NCBI GenBank assembly: GCA_008711295.1
Contig: VUYV01000020.1
Location: 2,046,276-2,110,275, forward strand
From: Anarhynchus alexandrinus
Taxonomy: Eukaryota; Chordata; Aves; Charadriiformes; Charadriidae
Direction: 5' to 3'
DNA length: 64,000 nt
The notes below the pieces were generated by a model. The model saw only the letters and a program-made list of their open reading frames with translations, made no database searches and had not been told where the DNA came from. Of this stretch, positions 47,856 through 59,244 are shown piece after piece (positions within the stretch are counted from its first letter, which is position 1; each line of letters begins with the position of its first letter). The translations under genes were made by a program, and so were the position numbers.

Positions 47856-50800
47856 TTTGGGCTGCCAGGAAGGCACTGTGTGCTGACAAGTGCTCGTTCC
47901 CTCTCGTGTTGGCTGACAAGTGGTGCATCGTGGCAGAAGAAGAAAGACTTCTTTTAAAAGTACAGGTTCTGCTCCAGAGGCTGTCCAATACCAAAGGAAG
48001 GACACCCAGAGAGCATTGGGGTCCCACACAGCCAGCCCTCAAAAAATGAAGCAGCCAGATCAGCAATGGGTGCTCTTGATTGGTTATATGCAAAGTCACT
48101 CAGCAAGTCAGCAGCAGGTCCGGGGGCAGATCCCAGCTCTCTTGACCGCTGCCTGGTTGTGCTGGGCACTGGGCACCACAGCTTTCCACCACACACTTCA
48201 AAAGGACGAGCCAGAACACCCCTCCAGCTGAGTGAGCCGAGATTTAGTAGCAACTGGGATCCCCCTGCTCCCCACCTCATGGTTAATGCATAGGGTGTAG
48301 CACGTGCATGCTCATTCTGCGCACAAATGTTGCCCGTTCCAATTGCTATCTGGAGGAGTCTCTCCGATAAGCTCAAACCTTATGTTTCCTGCCTTTCCCC
48401 CGCTTCCATACACAGCTACAGTGACAGGGTGCACGGTTCAAATGCTCCGGTGGCTGCGCACGAGGCGGGAGAGGCTCGGCCATCTGGCTCACTGCTTTCA
48501 GGAGGGAGCAGGGAGCAGCAGAGCGAGCGCCCAGCACGTACAGCAATCCCCAGGCAGCATCCCAGCATCACTGGCAGTACCAGGGAAAGAGCAAGGAGGA
48601 CCGAAGTAGAGGATGGAAGGCAAACAGATCTAGCGACCCCCCCCTGAGCCCCTCTCCTCCTCCTCTGCAGTCAGCTCAAGGAGGAGAGAGGGTATTTGGA
48701 AAATAAAGAAATGTATCAGCTTCAAGTCCCTGCCTTCACTGCCGCCAGTTTACGCAGGGCTGAAATCCCACCAGACCTCACAAACCACACACGTTTGCGA
48801 TGAGAGCTGTTAGGGCTATGGAGTAGCCTCCTAGAAGGCAGTAAGGATGTCCTGCTGCCTAGGTAATTTGGAAGAACAATCTTAAGTGAACCACTGGTGG
48901 TTGGATGTGTTAATATTTATGCCTCTTTTGTTCAAAAATACCACCTTGCTCACTCACTGAGGTGCAACAGGGCAAATTCTTCATAGATCACTCCTATCCT
49001 GGAAACCCCACTGCAGAGCCTGGCATATCTTGCTCAAATGTACTTGGACTCCTCCCAGCACCAGACAGAAGGACTCTCAGAAGCATGTGATAGAGGATTT
49101 AAGTGTCAAAATAACTAAGGAGTATTAGGGAATTTATCTCGGCTAAATGACATATGTTTCAATTTGCATGAGGCTGAGGACTATTCCATTTAAGCTCTTA
49201 TGCAGATGATTTTTGCTCCTGTTCACCTAGATATAACCATGTCTTTTCAGAGAAAGTGCAGGGGTCACTTTCTGAAAGAGTGTTTCTATTCAATTCTGTT
49301 CAGAAAAAAAAAAAAAGGAGCAGTTAAAGTTTACCTTTTAAACCCTTTCCAGTTTCCAGTTTTCTTCTTTTAGTGATGTAACACCTCTTTGGACTTTCCT
49401 GTGGGCTGAATGCATTAGTTAGTCTGTAGCAAAAGGACTACATTTAAATTCCAGAATAATCTTCCATCTGCAGGAAGCTGAAACCAAATATTACATCCAA
49501 GTTCTTGTATATGGGCACAGCGGAAACACGCACATACATATATATAAAGCCAAGAATTCGTTGTTAGTATAATCAAAATCTTAACAGTGTAATCCAAGAA
49601 TAATTCTCCAGATTTGACTATAACAGAAAAAGGAAGTGTACTTCTGTACAGAAAAAAAACCCTCAGTAGTAGTAATAATGCATTTTAAACTTCTGAGCCT
49701 GCACTCCTTTTCCTGATGTTGTGCTCACCCTTCCACTGCTCATCTGGGTCTTGATGGCGTGGTTTCTCTCTGATGGGAGGGGATGGGGGTTGTGATGGTG
49801 TGTCGTCAGCATCTGGAGTCCTTCACCGGGAAGAATATGATGTCGAAGTGGATGGTTTCTTCTTCCTCACTCTAGGGTCCTGTTTGTGTCTTTTTTATAT
49901 GTCTGCTTTTACACCTTATTCTTTCTTCATTGGTCTTCAACTCCACAGTACATCTGATTTTATTATGTATGGTGCATTTTACATATGCTACATAGTTGTT
50001 CCTTGTCCTCTTTATTGCCCGGAATAACTGCTTGTGTCCAGCTCCAGGACATTTGTCCAGCTGCATTTCTTTAACTGGCTGTTGCTGAGTTGTTTTTTAT
50101 AGCCGTGTGGGTCCCAGTGCCAGCCTGTGCCCCATCTCCTGCCAGCCCATACCTGCACTCTTCTAAACCTCATCCCACGCCCCCACTTCCCAAGGCCTGT
50201 TGTCAAACCAAACTTAGATTTCTCTGTACTACCTCATGACATTAGAGCCGGAAATACAGTTATACCATGGAAAGATAAACAAAAGCAAAACAAACTGGCC
50301 CTAGCTGCCTGGTCAGTTAGCAAAGTTGTTGTTACAGCTAAACCAAGTAAAACAAATCCAAAGGCAGGCCTAGAAAAGCCCAGGCAGAGCAGGCCTGACA
50401 AACCTCAGCCCCGAGGTCTCCGAGACTCGGCACAAAGCCTGTGACCTGTTACCAGCAATGGCAATATCTTATTACAGGGCTACAGGTTTGCCTGTTTGCT
50501 CTTTCTGGAACTTTTTATATAAAGTAACTGGACTTTCAACCTAAAGTGCAGAGCTTCATGCCTATGAAGCTGACAGAGATCCACCTGCTGCACAACCCTG
50601 CTGGTGCCGTCCGGGCATTTTCTCCTTAGTATTGTTCTTCACTGTCACAAAAATCTTGAAGACTGAACACAAAGACTGGGAGCTTTTTCTTTCAAATCCC
50701 TCTGTCTCTCATTCCTCCTACCTGCTGTCTGCCACCTCTAATTAAAGTGCAAGGACCACGTCATGAAGAAGGGGAAGTTGTATCCGGACTGCAAAATTTG

Positions 50801-51185
50801 TTTCCTAGCCCTGTCACCAACTTACCGACTGAGACCAGACAAAAACACAGTCTGTGCCCTTTGGTTTTCCCTTTGTAAGGAAAGGATGACATTGCTTATA
50901 TATCTCTGTGGAACTTCTGGAGGAAGGACAGATAATGCATTGACCCAGATTTGCAGATGTGCTCTGACAACTCAAACAGCAAACACAGTGGCTAAAACAG
51001 AGTAATTCTCTAGCCAGTTTTTCACTGTTTGTGGTCCTGAGATAGAGAAGAGAAATCCTGGGGATCACCGAATGACAAGCTTCCGTAGTCCTGGAGGGAT
51101 TATCCCCCTCCAGGGGTGGGTGAAAGCACAGTGATTCCCTGCTTTTCCTCCCCACATCCCTCACATCCCCAGTGCCAGGGATGGG
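47856..51185. other. Non-coding flank, no gene recognised
   Basis: Frames up to 140 codons (47954-48376 minus) carry no recognisable domain. An A run lies near 49303-49316. Confidence 0.35.
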
Positions 51186-51188
51186 CTG

Positions 51189-51228
51189 AGGATGATGACC
51201 TAATCCACAGGATGATGACCTAATCCAC
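51189..51228. repeat. 20-bp perfect tandem duplication
   Basis: The unit aggatgatgacctaatccac occurs twice, back to back and without mismatch. The perfection suggests a recent event. No function is evident. Confidence 0.97.
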
Positions 51229-51229
51229 A

Positions 51230-54200
51230 AGACCTGTGCCAGCTGAGTAGGGGGAAGTCCTCAGCAGCCAGGTACCCACCCCCTCTGGCAGGACAATAGG
51301 AGGCAGAAGGTCTGATAACCTTTCAGAGAAGCAGTAATAACAGCAATAAGAGGAGCCGTCTCTCTTGCAGCCTGCCTCCCAGAGCGAGAATTCCTTGCGG
51401 AGGCTCTCATCCTAATTCACCGCTTTGTGCCTCCCGGGCTGCAACTGCAGAAGCGCGCCATTGTGCTCAAAAACATTTCTAGCGCACAGCTGCTGGCTCC
51501 ATTATTAGAAAATTGTGCATTATCCACTGGTGGGTGACTTGCATGTTAAAAGTCACCCACGGGGCCCTGACCCCTGTGCACACAGGTTGGTGTGTGTTTG
51601 GTTACTAAGATCTGGCACTTTGCTTCAAGCTGCTGCAGACCACGTTTCTGCTCCATCACTGCATGACGCTGCCCACCACGCTCTCTCCATAACGCCACGT
51701 ACCAGAGGGGTTACTTCTCCTCAAGGTTGTACTGGTGCAAATGGACAGTGCTCTCGCTGGGGATTGATGGATATATTCCAGGGTGGGTGAAAGTAGAATT
51801 CAGCCTTCTCGTTCTCAGACACATCTCCCGCAGCAAACACACAAAAAAGTACTGTAATACAAGTAATTACATCTCCTACATCTTACCCTTCAGCCTTAGG
51901 CATAATTAGGGACCTGGATGTAGTCCCATATCCTAAGTTAAGGTTGTAAATTTTGCCTTAGCGCAGCTGATAATAGGTTATAGGAAAAAAAAGCCCAACA
52001 CACTCACAACACAAAAAAATGATAACCATTTCTGCCCTGATTCCCTGCTGGAGGCTTTTTTTCCTTTTAGATTTTGCAGAGCGAGAGAAATAGTAAACTG
52101 ACTGACTGTCACATTTCTTCTTTGGCAACTGGCCCTCCGAAGGCAGTACCCTTTCTCTTTTCCTTTCTGGCTTGGGAGATTGCACCTTCCCATGTCCTCA
52201 GCAGCAGTTTTCACCCTGCTTGGCAGAAGCAGCCAGTTCCCTGGGTGGCCCAGTCTACCTGAAGCGGTATCACCACTGAGTGGGAGAATGGGACCCTCTT
52301 GGCTTGAAGGCACTCTGGGAAACTGAAGGAAAACTCTGCAAAAGATAAGAACCGAACCAAACCAACCCAACCCATTATAATTTGTGAAAACAATAATTAT
52401 TAAACCCACTGTGTTGTGCTCTACTCTAACCTACCCCTCCTTTCCCCAGTCTGCCTAGTTTTGTGTCTTAGGGGCAGAAATAGAGGTTGAAAAGGGGAAC
52501 CACCCCAAATTGAGATCAGCTGGAGTTACCTGAGCACATACCTTGTCTGTAGGAGCAGCTGGGGGGATAGCCTAGCACCCAGGCAGCCCCTTTGGGACCA
52601 CATCCAGCTACTACAGAGAGTCAAGACCTCTGCTAGTTGCCCTGTCCAGACACCTTGGGCAAATTCAGCCTTTACCCTGTAATACCCGAGGTGGATTTTA
52701 CAAGGTGTCATTTCTGTTTTGCCCAAGAGCAAGCCCAGAAAGCTAGCTGCAAGCGAGCCCTGAAGAGGACTGCCTCCTCCCAGCTGTGAAGGAAAGGTCT
52801 GCACTGCCTACTGTTCAGGCAGGGAGGGCAACCACCACACAGGGACTGTCCTGCCACATAGTCCTCAGAGCAGGAGAAGACCCCCAGCTTCTGGGTCTCT
52901 GAGGTGTTCACAGCCCTGCCCTGCCCCTACCTTCCCCACCCTCTCCAGCCCTGGAGGGGGACTAGATGGTGCTTCTCCAGCCAGGCTGGCCCTGCCCCAT
53001 GTGTTTAGTCTTTTCACTCTGTCATAGCTGGATTAACCCTCCCGCCTAGCTGGACAAGCTGATTAGTTAAAGAACTTGTTTCATCCCTCTCTAGGGCTTT
53101 ATTTTTCATCTGTCATTTTTCTCTTTATTACTACAGTAAGCCTCTGCCTCTTCAGCTCTTTCCACGCTCCCCACTCACTGCCCCCTCCATTTTCCCTGCC
53201 ACCAGCCCTTCCCAGCCTTTCCCAGCTGGGGTGGGGGAGCAGGGCCTTCCCATTTACCCCGGTGTGATATGTCCCCATATCATTTCATCTCCTCCCTTCA
53301 GGCATTCCCCTTCACACAAGTTAATCTCCAGTTTATTCCTCTAGCACTCTGCTTTCACGCTCCCATCTGTTTCATCCCCCCGGGACCACATTGGCCCCCA
53401 TGCACAGGACCATGCTTGTAGACCCTGGTGCTCCTGTACATGCAAAGGCAGTTGGTGGCAGCCAACTTCTTGTGGTTTGTGGTCTTGTGGATCTTGTGGT
53501 CTGTCCTCACCATGCATGTAGTCATGGGTCAGGAGTCAAGGAGGGAGATGTATGCAGGTCATTGCCCTACAGAAAACTTGTGTGTTGGCACTCATTTCTG
53601 GCCCACAGGTGCTTTGAACCATGAAACAGAGGCTCCAGGACCTTGCAGTCCATCAGAACGAGAGGGACTGACCCTGGCAGCCTTCCTCAGCCTTTTGCAA
53701 GGTCAGCAACACCACCCCCTTGGCTTTCTTGCTCATCTCAGCAGTTTGAACATGGCCTTATTTCTTCTGCTTGTCTCTGTTTAGGTTGTTGGTTACCTGA
53801 TCCTGGCCATTGCTCCCTCCTCCTGCCACCTCCTCTCTCCAGTGTTGTCCCTTCAAGTGCCCCTGCACGTATTTCTCCATCTCTGAGCAATATAGACAAA
53901 CCTTCCAAATGGTGGGCAAGTGAAATGTATCCTTAGGAAAAAAAAAAAACCCACACAGCCTAGAATTATGCTGCCCCTGTGGCTGCCAGCAACAGCCCTG
54001 ATTGCTTTGATTGTACATTGTGACCCCTTTTGCCATGCTCCATCTGTTTGTTTTCATAGTCTGTGAATTTGCAGCAGCAAAAGGACCGTGTCTTCTTATT
54101 TGTATCTACAGGGTCCCCTGTGCAATCTGCCCCTGTCCTGACCAGGGCCTTGCTCTACAGGAGAGATAAGTAAGAATAACAATGAAGAGTGGGAGCTGCA

Positions 54201-55735
54201 GCCAGCAGCACAGCCCTACTTTGGGAGCAGAACAAGACAATTAAGGAAAGGATTTTCAAATAATCCAAATGAAGAATACAAGGGAATAAATATTTAATAC
54301 TCAGTCATGCAGCTTCATCCTCTCTAATAATCCCTAATGTTTCTACAGTGTCTTTCAGAAGGGAGCAATGCATAAAGGGCAGATGCAAAATGTGGCTCCG
54401 ACAGGCAAAGATCCCCCCTCTTCCCCCAGTAGGATGGCAAGTGCACAGCTACACCTGAGACACGAGGGAGTCCTTTCAGTGGGCAGCCACATCCATAACC
54501 ACATGGAGCCCTGTTGGAAGGATATATTCTGCTTAAGCAGTAGCTATGGCTATAGTTCCTATTCTTGCTCCCCTTGACTCCACGGGCAGGATCATGCGGG
54601 GATTATGGATTTGTAATACAGTAATACTCTGTTTAAAATTAAATAAAACCAATTCACACTTTTTGCAACACAGTGCACGTTCCCCTCTGTCTGGGGGCTT
54701 AGCAAGTACTGCAAGGGGAAGAAGAAAGTATTCTTCATGTGGACAGAGGGTGCACTGATCACAGCTCTCCTGCAAAAACTCTGCATCGCCCAGACAACTT
54801 CTCTGCCCTCCACTTTCAGGTCGCAGGTTCCACTCAGGAATTCCCAGCACAGACCACTGCCAGTATGATGAATACTGGTGACCAGGCTAGGTCAAAGGGG
54901 CATTTAGGACAGTGGGAAGGGACAGACAGATTGCTGGTGGGTTGGACTGGCCAGAGAGAGAAAGGACAGGCAGAGTCTGTGTGTACATGTTGGAGGACGC
55001 AGGAGCCAGCGCCTGGGGTATGTGCAGGTGGGAGTATTTTGCCTGTGTGTGCGGAGAAAGGAGAGGATTTCAACATTCTGGTTTTTAAACCTTTTCCCCC
55101 TTGTTTGGTTATCATCGGTTGCGATTATAAGCCAAAATTAACAAGCCGTGCTCATGCTGGGCAGGTAATATCTGTGCACAAAAGGAGACTTATACATACA
55201 GCAGGGAATGGGCCACCTGCAGGGTGTCTTCCGTCTCTAAGTGCAAGCTTGGTCTAGTTTTCTTCTTAGTAGTCTAGGGCTAACCACACGCAACGGGAGG
55301 GAGAGGGGAGAACTGTTACCAACAGGCTGCATCCCCGTATCTGAGATTACATGAGTGTATTTGGGTGAAAAGAAGTCCCCATGGCAAAGGATGGATCCAG
55401 ATAAAATCTCGCTTTGGGACCGGAAATGTTTATCAGGGATGGTGATAGCTTCCAGATGCTTGGACAAAGGAGCTGCTCTACCACATTCCCTTCACAAGCT
55501 CTCTGGATAAGATAACCCTATGCAATTTTCTGCAAAATCAAACGTGTGTATGGAGGAAGCACCCACTTTGTAAGGTGTTCTTAAGGTGTTTTCCCACAAC
55601 TCAGTTTCAGGTCCTGCATCCCAAGAGGAAGACAGGCTGGCATTTCAGAAAGACGTTTTGCCTCAGCAGGTTCCATGTGACCATGAGTACAACACTGCGT
55701 AGTGGTAACCTTGGGAGGAGAAAGGAGCAAAATAA
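51230..55735. other. Non-coding flank, no gene recognised
   Basis: Long but unremarkable frames (for example 54739-55257 plus, 172 codons) lack any recognisable domain or flanking splice pattern that I would trust. No repeats were assigned. Confidence 0.35.
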
Positions 55736-55739
55736 AGAA

Positions 55740-56250
55740 TTGCTGCATAATCCAGGTTGGAGGTCACCTTCCAACTCCTGCTCACAAGATAGCTAACTTC
55801 AAAGCTGAGTTGGGTTACTCAAGGCCTTGTGCAGCTGAGTTTTGAATATCTTCAAGGATGGAGATCCCACAACCTCTCTGGGCACCTCTCTCATGACCAC
55901 CCTCATAGTGAAAAATGTCTTCCTTATGTCCAACTGGAATTTCCCATGCTGCAATTTGTGATGGCTGCCTTGTGCCTTGTCACCTCTGGGAACAGCATCT
56001 TCACTATCAACCCTTTTAGGTTGTAGAAAACAGCAATTAGATCTCCCTTTTGCCTTCTCTACTTAAGAATAAACCAACTGAGTCCCCTCAGCCTCTCTCT
56101 CTGCACTACGTGCTGCAGCTCCCAACTGTCCTGGTGGCCCTGCACTGGACTCCCTCCAGTTTGCCAAATTCTTTCTTTTACTGGGAAATCCCAGACCAGA
56201 CACTGGGCACCAGATATGTCCTCATAAATGCCAATAGAAGGGAATAATCA
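55740..56250 (-). mobile_element. CR1 LINE 3' end, older copy
   Basis: The plus-strand text shows the antisense CR1 layout in order: ccaggttggaggtcaccttc; ttgaatatcttcaaggatgg; gatcccacaacctctctggg; ctcatagtgaaaaatgtctt; the lower-identity 'ccttatgtccaactggaa' and ccttgtcacctctgggaaca; the coding region ends and the 5' part continues with gtcccctcagcctctctctc, ggtggccctgcactggactc and the 'ccagaccagacactgggcac' stretch. It is more diverged than the copies at 2 and 7 kb, with frame-breaking indels. All three CR1 3' ends in the window are on the minus strand. Confidence 0.85.
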
Positions 56251-57920
56251 CTTCCTTCAGTTTGACGGTCAGCTCAGCTTTCCAGATCTGCCCCTAATAA
56301 AACCATGTCCTGGATGTGTCCTCTGCAGTTCTGTGCTATGCATCACATACATGTCAGAAAAGAGAGAGTTTACTGGTGAGTGTCAGGCAAAATTTCTTTT
56401 TATACTAAAAAAAAAGAAAATATTTGAAATATTTAATGTTTGAAAATTACCAAGAGGGAAGAGATTTTAAATGTTCAGTAACATTTAAGGGCAAATTGTG
56501 TGTGTGTGCACATGGGATGTAAATGAGTAGGTGGCTGAGTGGGTGTCAGTAGCACTAGAAAGGAATTCTTGATGATTTTTAAAATAAAAAACATTAAGGA
56601 GCTAACAGTATGAAATAGCAATTATTATGAAGCGTGATCTCATTTCTGAATCTGGTATGAATTTCAGGCTCTGCAGTTATTACATTTTGAATAAATAGCA
56701 ATTAACATCTAAGGCTTTTCTATTTCTTTTCTTTTTTTTTTTTAAAAAAAACTCTTGGCTAACAGACAAACTTAAGCCATTCTAAAATTCAAATACCTCC
56801 AAAGAGAATGTCAAGACCCATACGTCACCACTAATGGCACAAAAAAAAAAAATCCCGACTGTGTTGTCCAACTTTGAGATTTTGCTATATCTTCCTGGAC
56901 TGACATGCACTGACCACTTGTGGGTTGTCATTTATCGCAGTGCAAAACGTCTGCAAATCTTGTACTGACTTCACAGCTGGTTTGTATTTCAGCTTCTTGT
57001 TCTAATGCCTCACTGCCAAGTTTAGACTTTTGTTTTTCCTTTCTTGTACAATACGATCCGTAATAAAGTTTTGCAGACCGTGTTCTACTGTCAGTGGCAT
57101 CTGAGCAACCCCAATTTGTGCAATTCATTGCCAGTGATACAAGTGCATACACTAAGTCTCCAAATTGTGCCTGAAGCAGCAGATGTGGGATGCCCGCGTC
57201 ACCACTGGAACTTGCGAAAATGCAGTGTGGAGATGAAGGATGGAGAGCTGGAGCTTCAGGCCACCCTTCCAGGGCTGTGTTGGTGCTGTAGGAGACGTAA
57301 CACTGAAAACCAATGAAAAAGTAGTTACCAAAGAAAACAAACCTAATTCTCAGATGGTAACATTTCCTTTCACTTGAAAACCCTTTCTGACCCATCTTCT
57401 TCCTCTAGTGTCTCCAGTCAGGATGTCTAACATCTACAATTAGAAAAAAGCCTTGAAGATGAGATGAAACATCCACACCCATGAAGGATACCATTTTTTT
57501 TTTGGTTTATGATCTCCTTAAAAAAATTCCCGTGTAAGTGTTATTTATTTCCTGTAGAACAAATGTAAGACCACTGACCACATTTGCGTGCGTTTGTTAT
57601 CATCTGCAAGTCCTGTAGCAGCAGTGTGTGGTCCCCCAGGAACCTGCAGAGCTCAGACTGCAAACCATTGCAGTGATGTATACAGAACAGGTACGCTGGC
57701 TGCAGAGCAGCACTTGGACTTGTATTCAGCCAGGTAGGTAAGCTTCTGAACAGGCAAAATATTTCAGTATTAACCTCTGTTTAATAGAAAGTGCTATTGC
57801 TGGAGGACTGATAGGAGTTTCACTTCTGAAGAAGCAGCAGTACTACAAGGCCACTTGATCCTGAAACTTATTAACCTTACTAAGCCAGCGGTGCAAAGAG
57901 ACTGAGAGTGTGTGCTGGCT
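56250..57920. other. Non-coding flank with AT-rich block
   Basis: At 56565-56715 there is an AT-rich stretch containing agcaattattatgaagcgtg and tagcaattaacatctaagg, resembling a conserved non-coding element. T/A runs lie near 56730-56750. No gene was recognised. Confidence 0.35.
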
Positions 57921-57924
57921 GTTC

Positions 57925-58085
57925 TAAGATAACCACTAAGGATCTTCCACCCCTTTCCTTGGGAGACTATTCCACAGCCAGATAGATGCTCAGTCGAGAT
58001 TTGCCTTTAGTCTGATTAATGCAGTTTGCATTTATTTTATCTCCTTGCCCCTGTTTTACATATTGCCTCCACCTATACTTTTCAA
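57925..58085 (-). repeat. Probable old CR1/L3-like LINE relic
   Basis: The plus-strand order ttgggagactattccacagc, gagatttgcctttagtctga, then 'ttatctccttgcccctg' resembles an antisense CR1/L3 coding tail ('actattcca ... agtttttcctaat ... cttgtccta'). Divergence is high, and family assignment is approximate. Confidence 0.45.
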
Positions 58086-58089
58086 ACCT

Positions 58090-58635
58090 CCTCTGAAACG
58101 CGCTGGGGTTTGTGCAGTACCCTCTGAGCGTGACGCTAAGGCTCCAGGTGTCCCTTTTCCTCTATTCCCTCTTGACTCTGCATTACCCTCTGCCAGGCAC
58201 AGTGGGGGATCTGGACGGAGGAAGTTTCCTGGAAAGTTTCCTTTCTGCAAGCGCGGGATTTTCCTCTGCTGCCGCAGGGACGCGCCCTCCGTTGCGGTTC
58301 TCAGAGGGCAGAAGCAGGGAGCCGACTGGCGTTACCGAATCTCTAATTCCCTGCCATTAGCAGGGGTCACTTTCAAACGCTTCTCCCTTAATGAAGCGCT
58401 GGCTGTTCCTTCCTGGCGTTTCATTAAAGCGCAAGCTGGAGCGAGCAAAGATGCACTGGAGCGAAAGGAGGGAGAGAGGAACCCCAGCTGGAGCCCTCTG
58501 CCCTCCCTCAGCCCCTTCAGCCTCCCACAGCTGGACCCCTCTGCCAGCTCACAAAAGATTAAAGCAACTATTTTTTGTTTTAAGGGGTTTTGTTGTTGTT
58601 GTTGTCGCCTTTTCCCAGTGCCGTGCCCATCGTTC
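58090..58635. other. GC-moderate non-coding stretch with long open frame
   Basis: A 201-codon plus frame spans 58045-58650, but it overlaps the probable LINE relic at its start, has no recognisable domain and includes a GTT run translated as poly-cysteine/valine near 58590-58610. Composition here is slightly GC-rich with some CpG. I regard it as non-coding. Confidence 0.4.
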
Positions 58636-58639
58636 CAAA

Positions 58640-58835
58640 GAGAGGAGTGAATATTTGATTGCAGTAATTAGTTAATCAGTAACTGGCATAATTTTTTCCC
58701 TGATTAATGCTTTGAATAATCATTGCAGCCCTATCTGTAGGCAGTCCCGTTATCAGAGTCACTTTGAAAACAGCTTCGAAAAGATAGATCTGCATCCTTA
58801 CAGATAAAATTAGACAGGTCAGATGCTCCACCCTC
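58640..58835. promoter_or_regulatory. AT-rich conserved-element-like block
   Basis: Contains ttgattgcagtaattagtta, atcagtaactggcataattt, gattaatgctttgaataatc and gttatcagagtcactttgaa, with several TAAT cores, a GATA-type ttatca and no repeat signature. Enhancer function is inferred from motif density only. Confidence 0.4.
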
Positions 58836-59159
58836 TGAAAACTGCTTCTTCATTGAAGCCGGTCAGGGGAAAAAGAGAGATCAAAAATGCATTCTCTTCT
58901 CCCAGCTCACTCATTTGCACTTCCCTGTAAGGACCACGCTTGGAAGGACCTGGGGAATGAGTCCACATGGAAAATTTCAAGCTCGCAGGGCAGATGGAGG
59001 CACAGGATGGGCCTTCCTGGAAATGAGGACCAGGAAAAACATTTATACAAAGACTAATCTGTCTCTGTCCCTAGAGCTTTTTACATTGCTCCAGAGGAAT
59101 GTCGAAACAGAGGGACCACATGCTGATCTCAGGGAAGGGTAAGCTCAGTGTGGACTCAG

Positions 59160-59240
59160 TGTGTTTATACATATATAGAAGTATATGTATATATATAAAA
59201 ATACATTTTTATAAATATACTATATTTTTAGATATGTATA
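59160..59240. repeat. AT-rich TA-repeat-like tract
   Basis: Degenerate (TA)n with T and A runs, typical of a decayed microsatellite. Confidence 0.85.
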
Positions 59241-59244
59241 ATGC

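Noticed and set aside
54739..55257. 172-codon plus frame
   Set aside because: No domain, no codon-usage signal and no credible splice context.
58045..58650. 201-codon plus frame
   Set aside because: Starts inside a probable LINE relic, includes low-complexity GTT-derived residues, shows no domain, and its length is near the chance limit.
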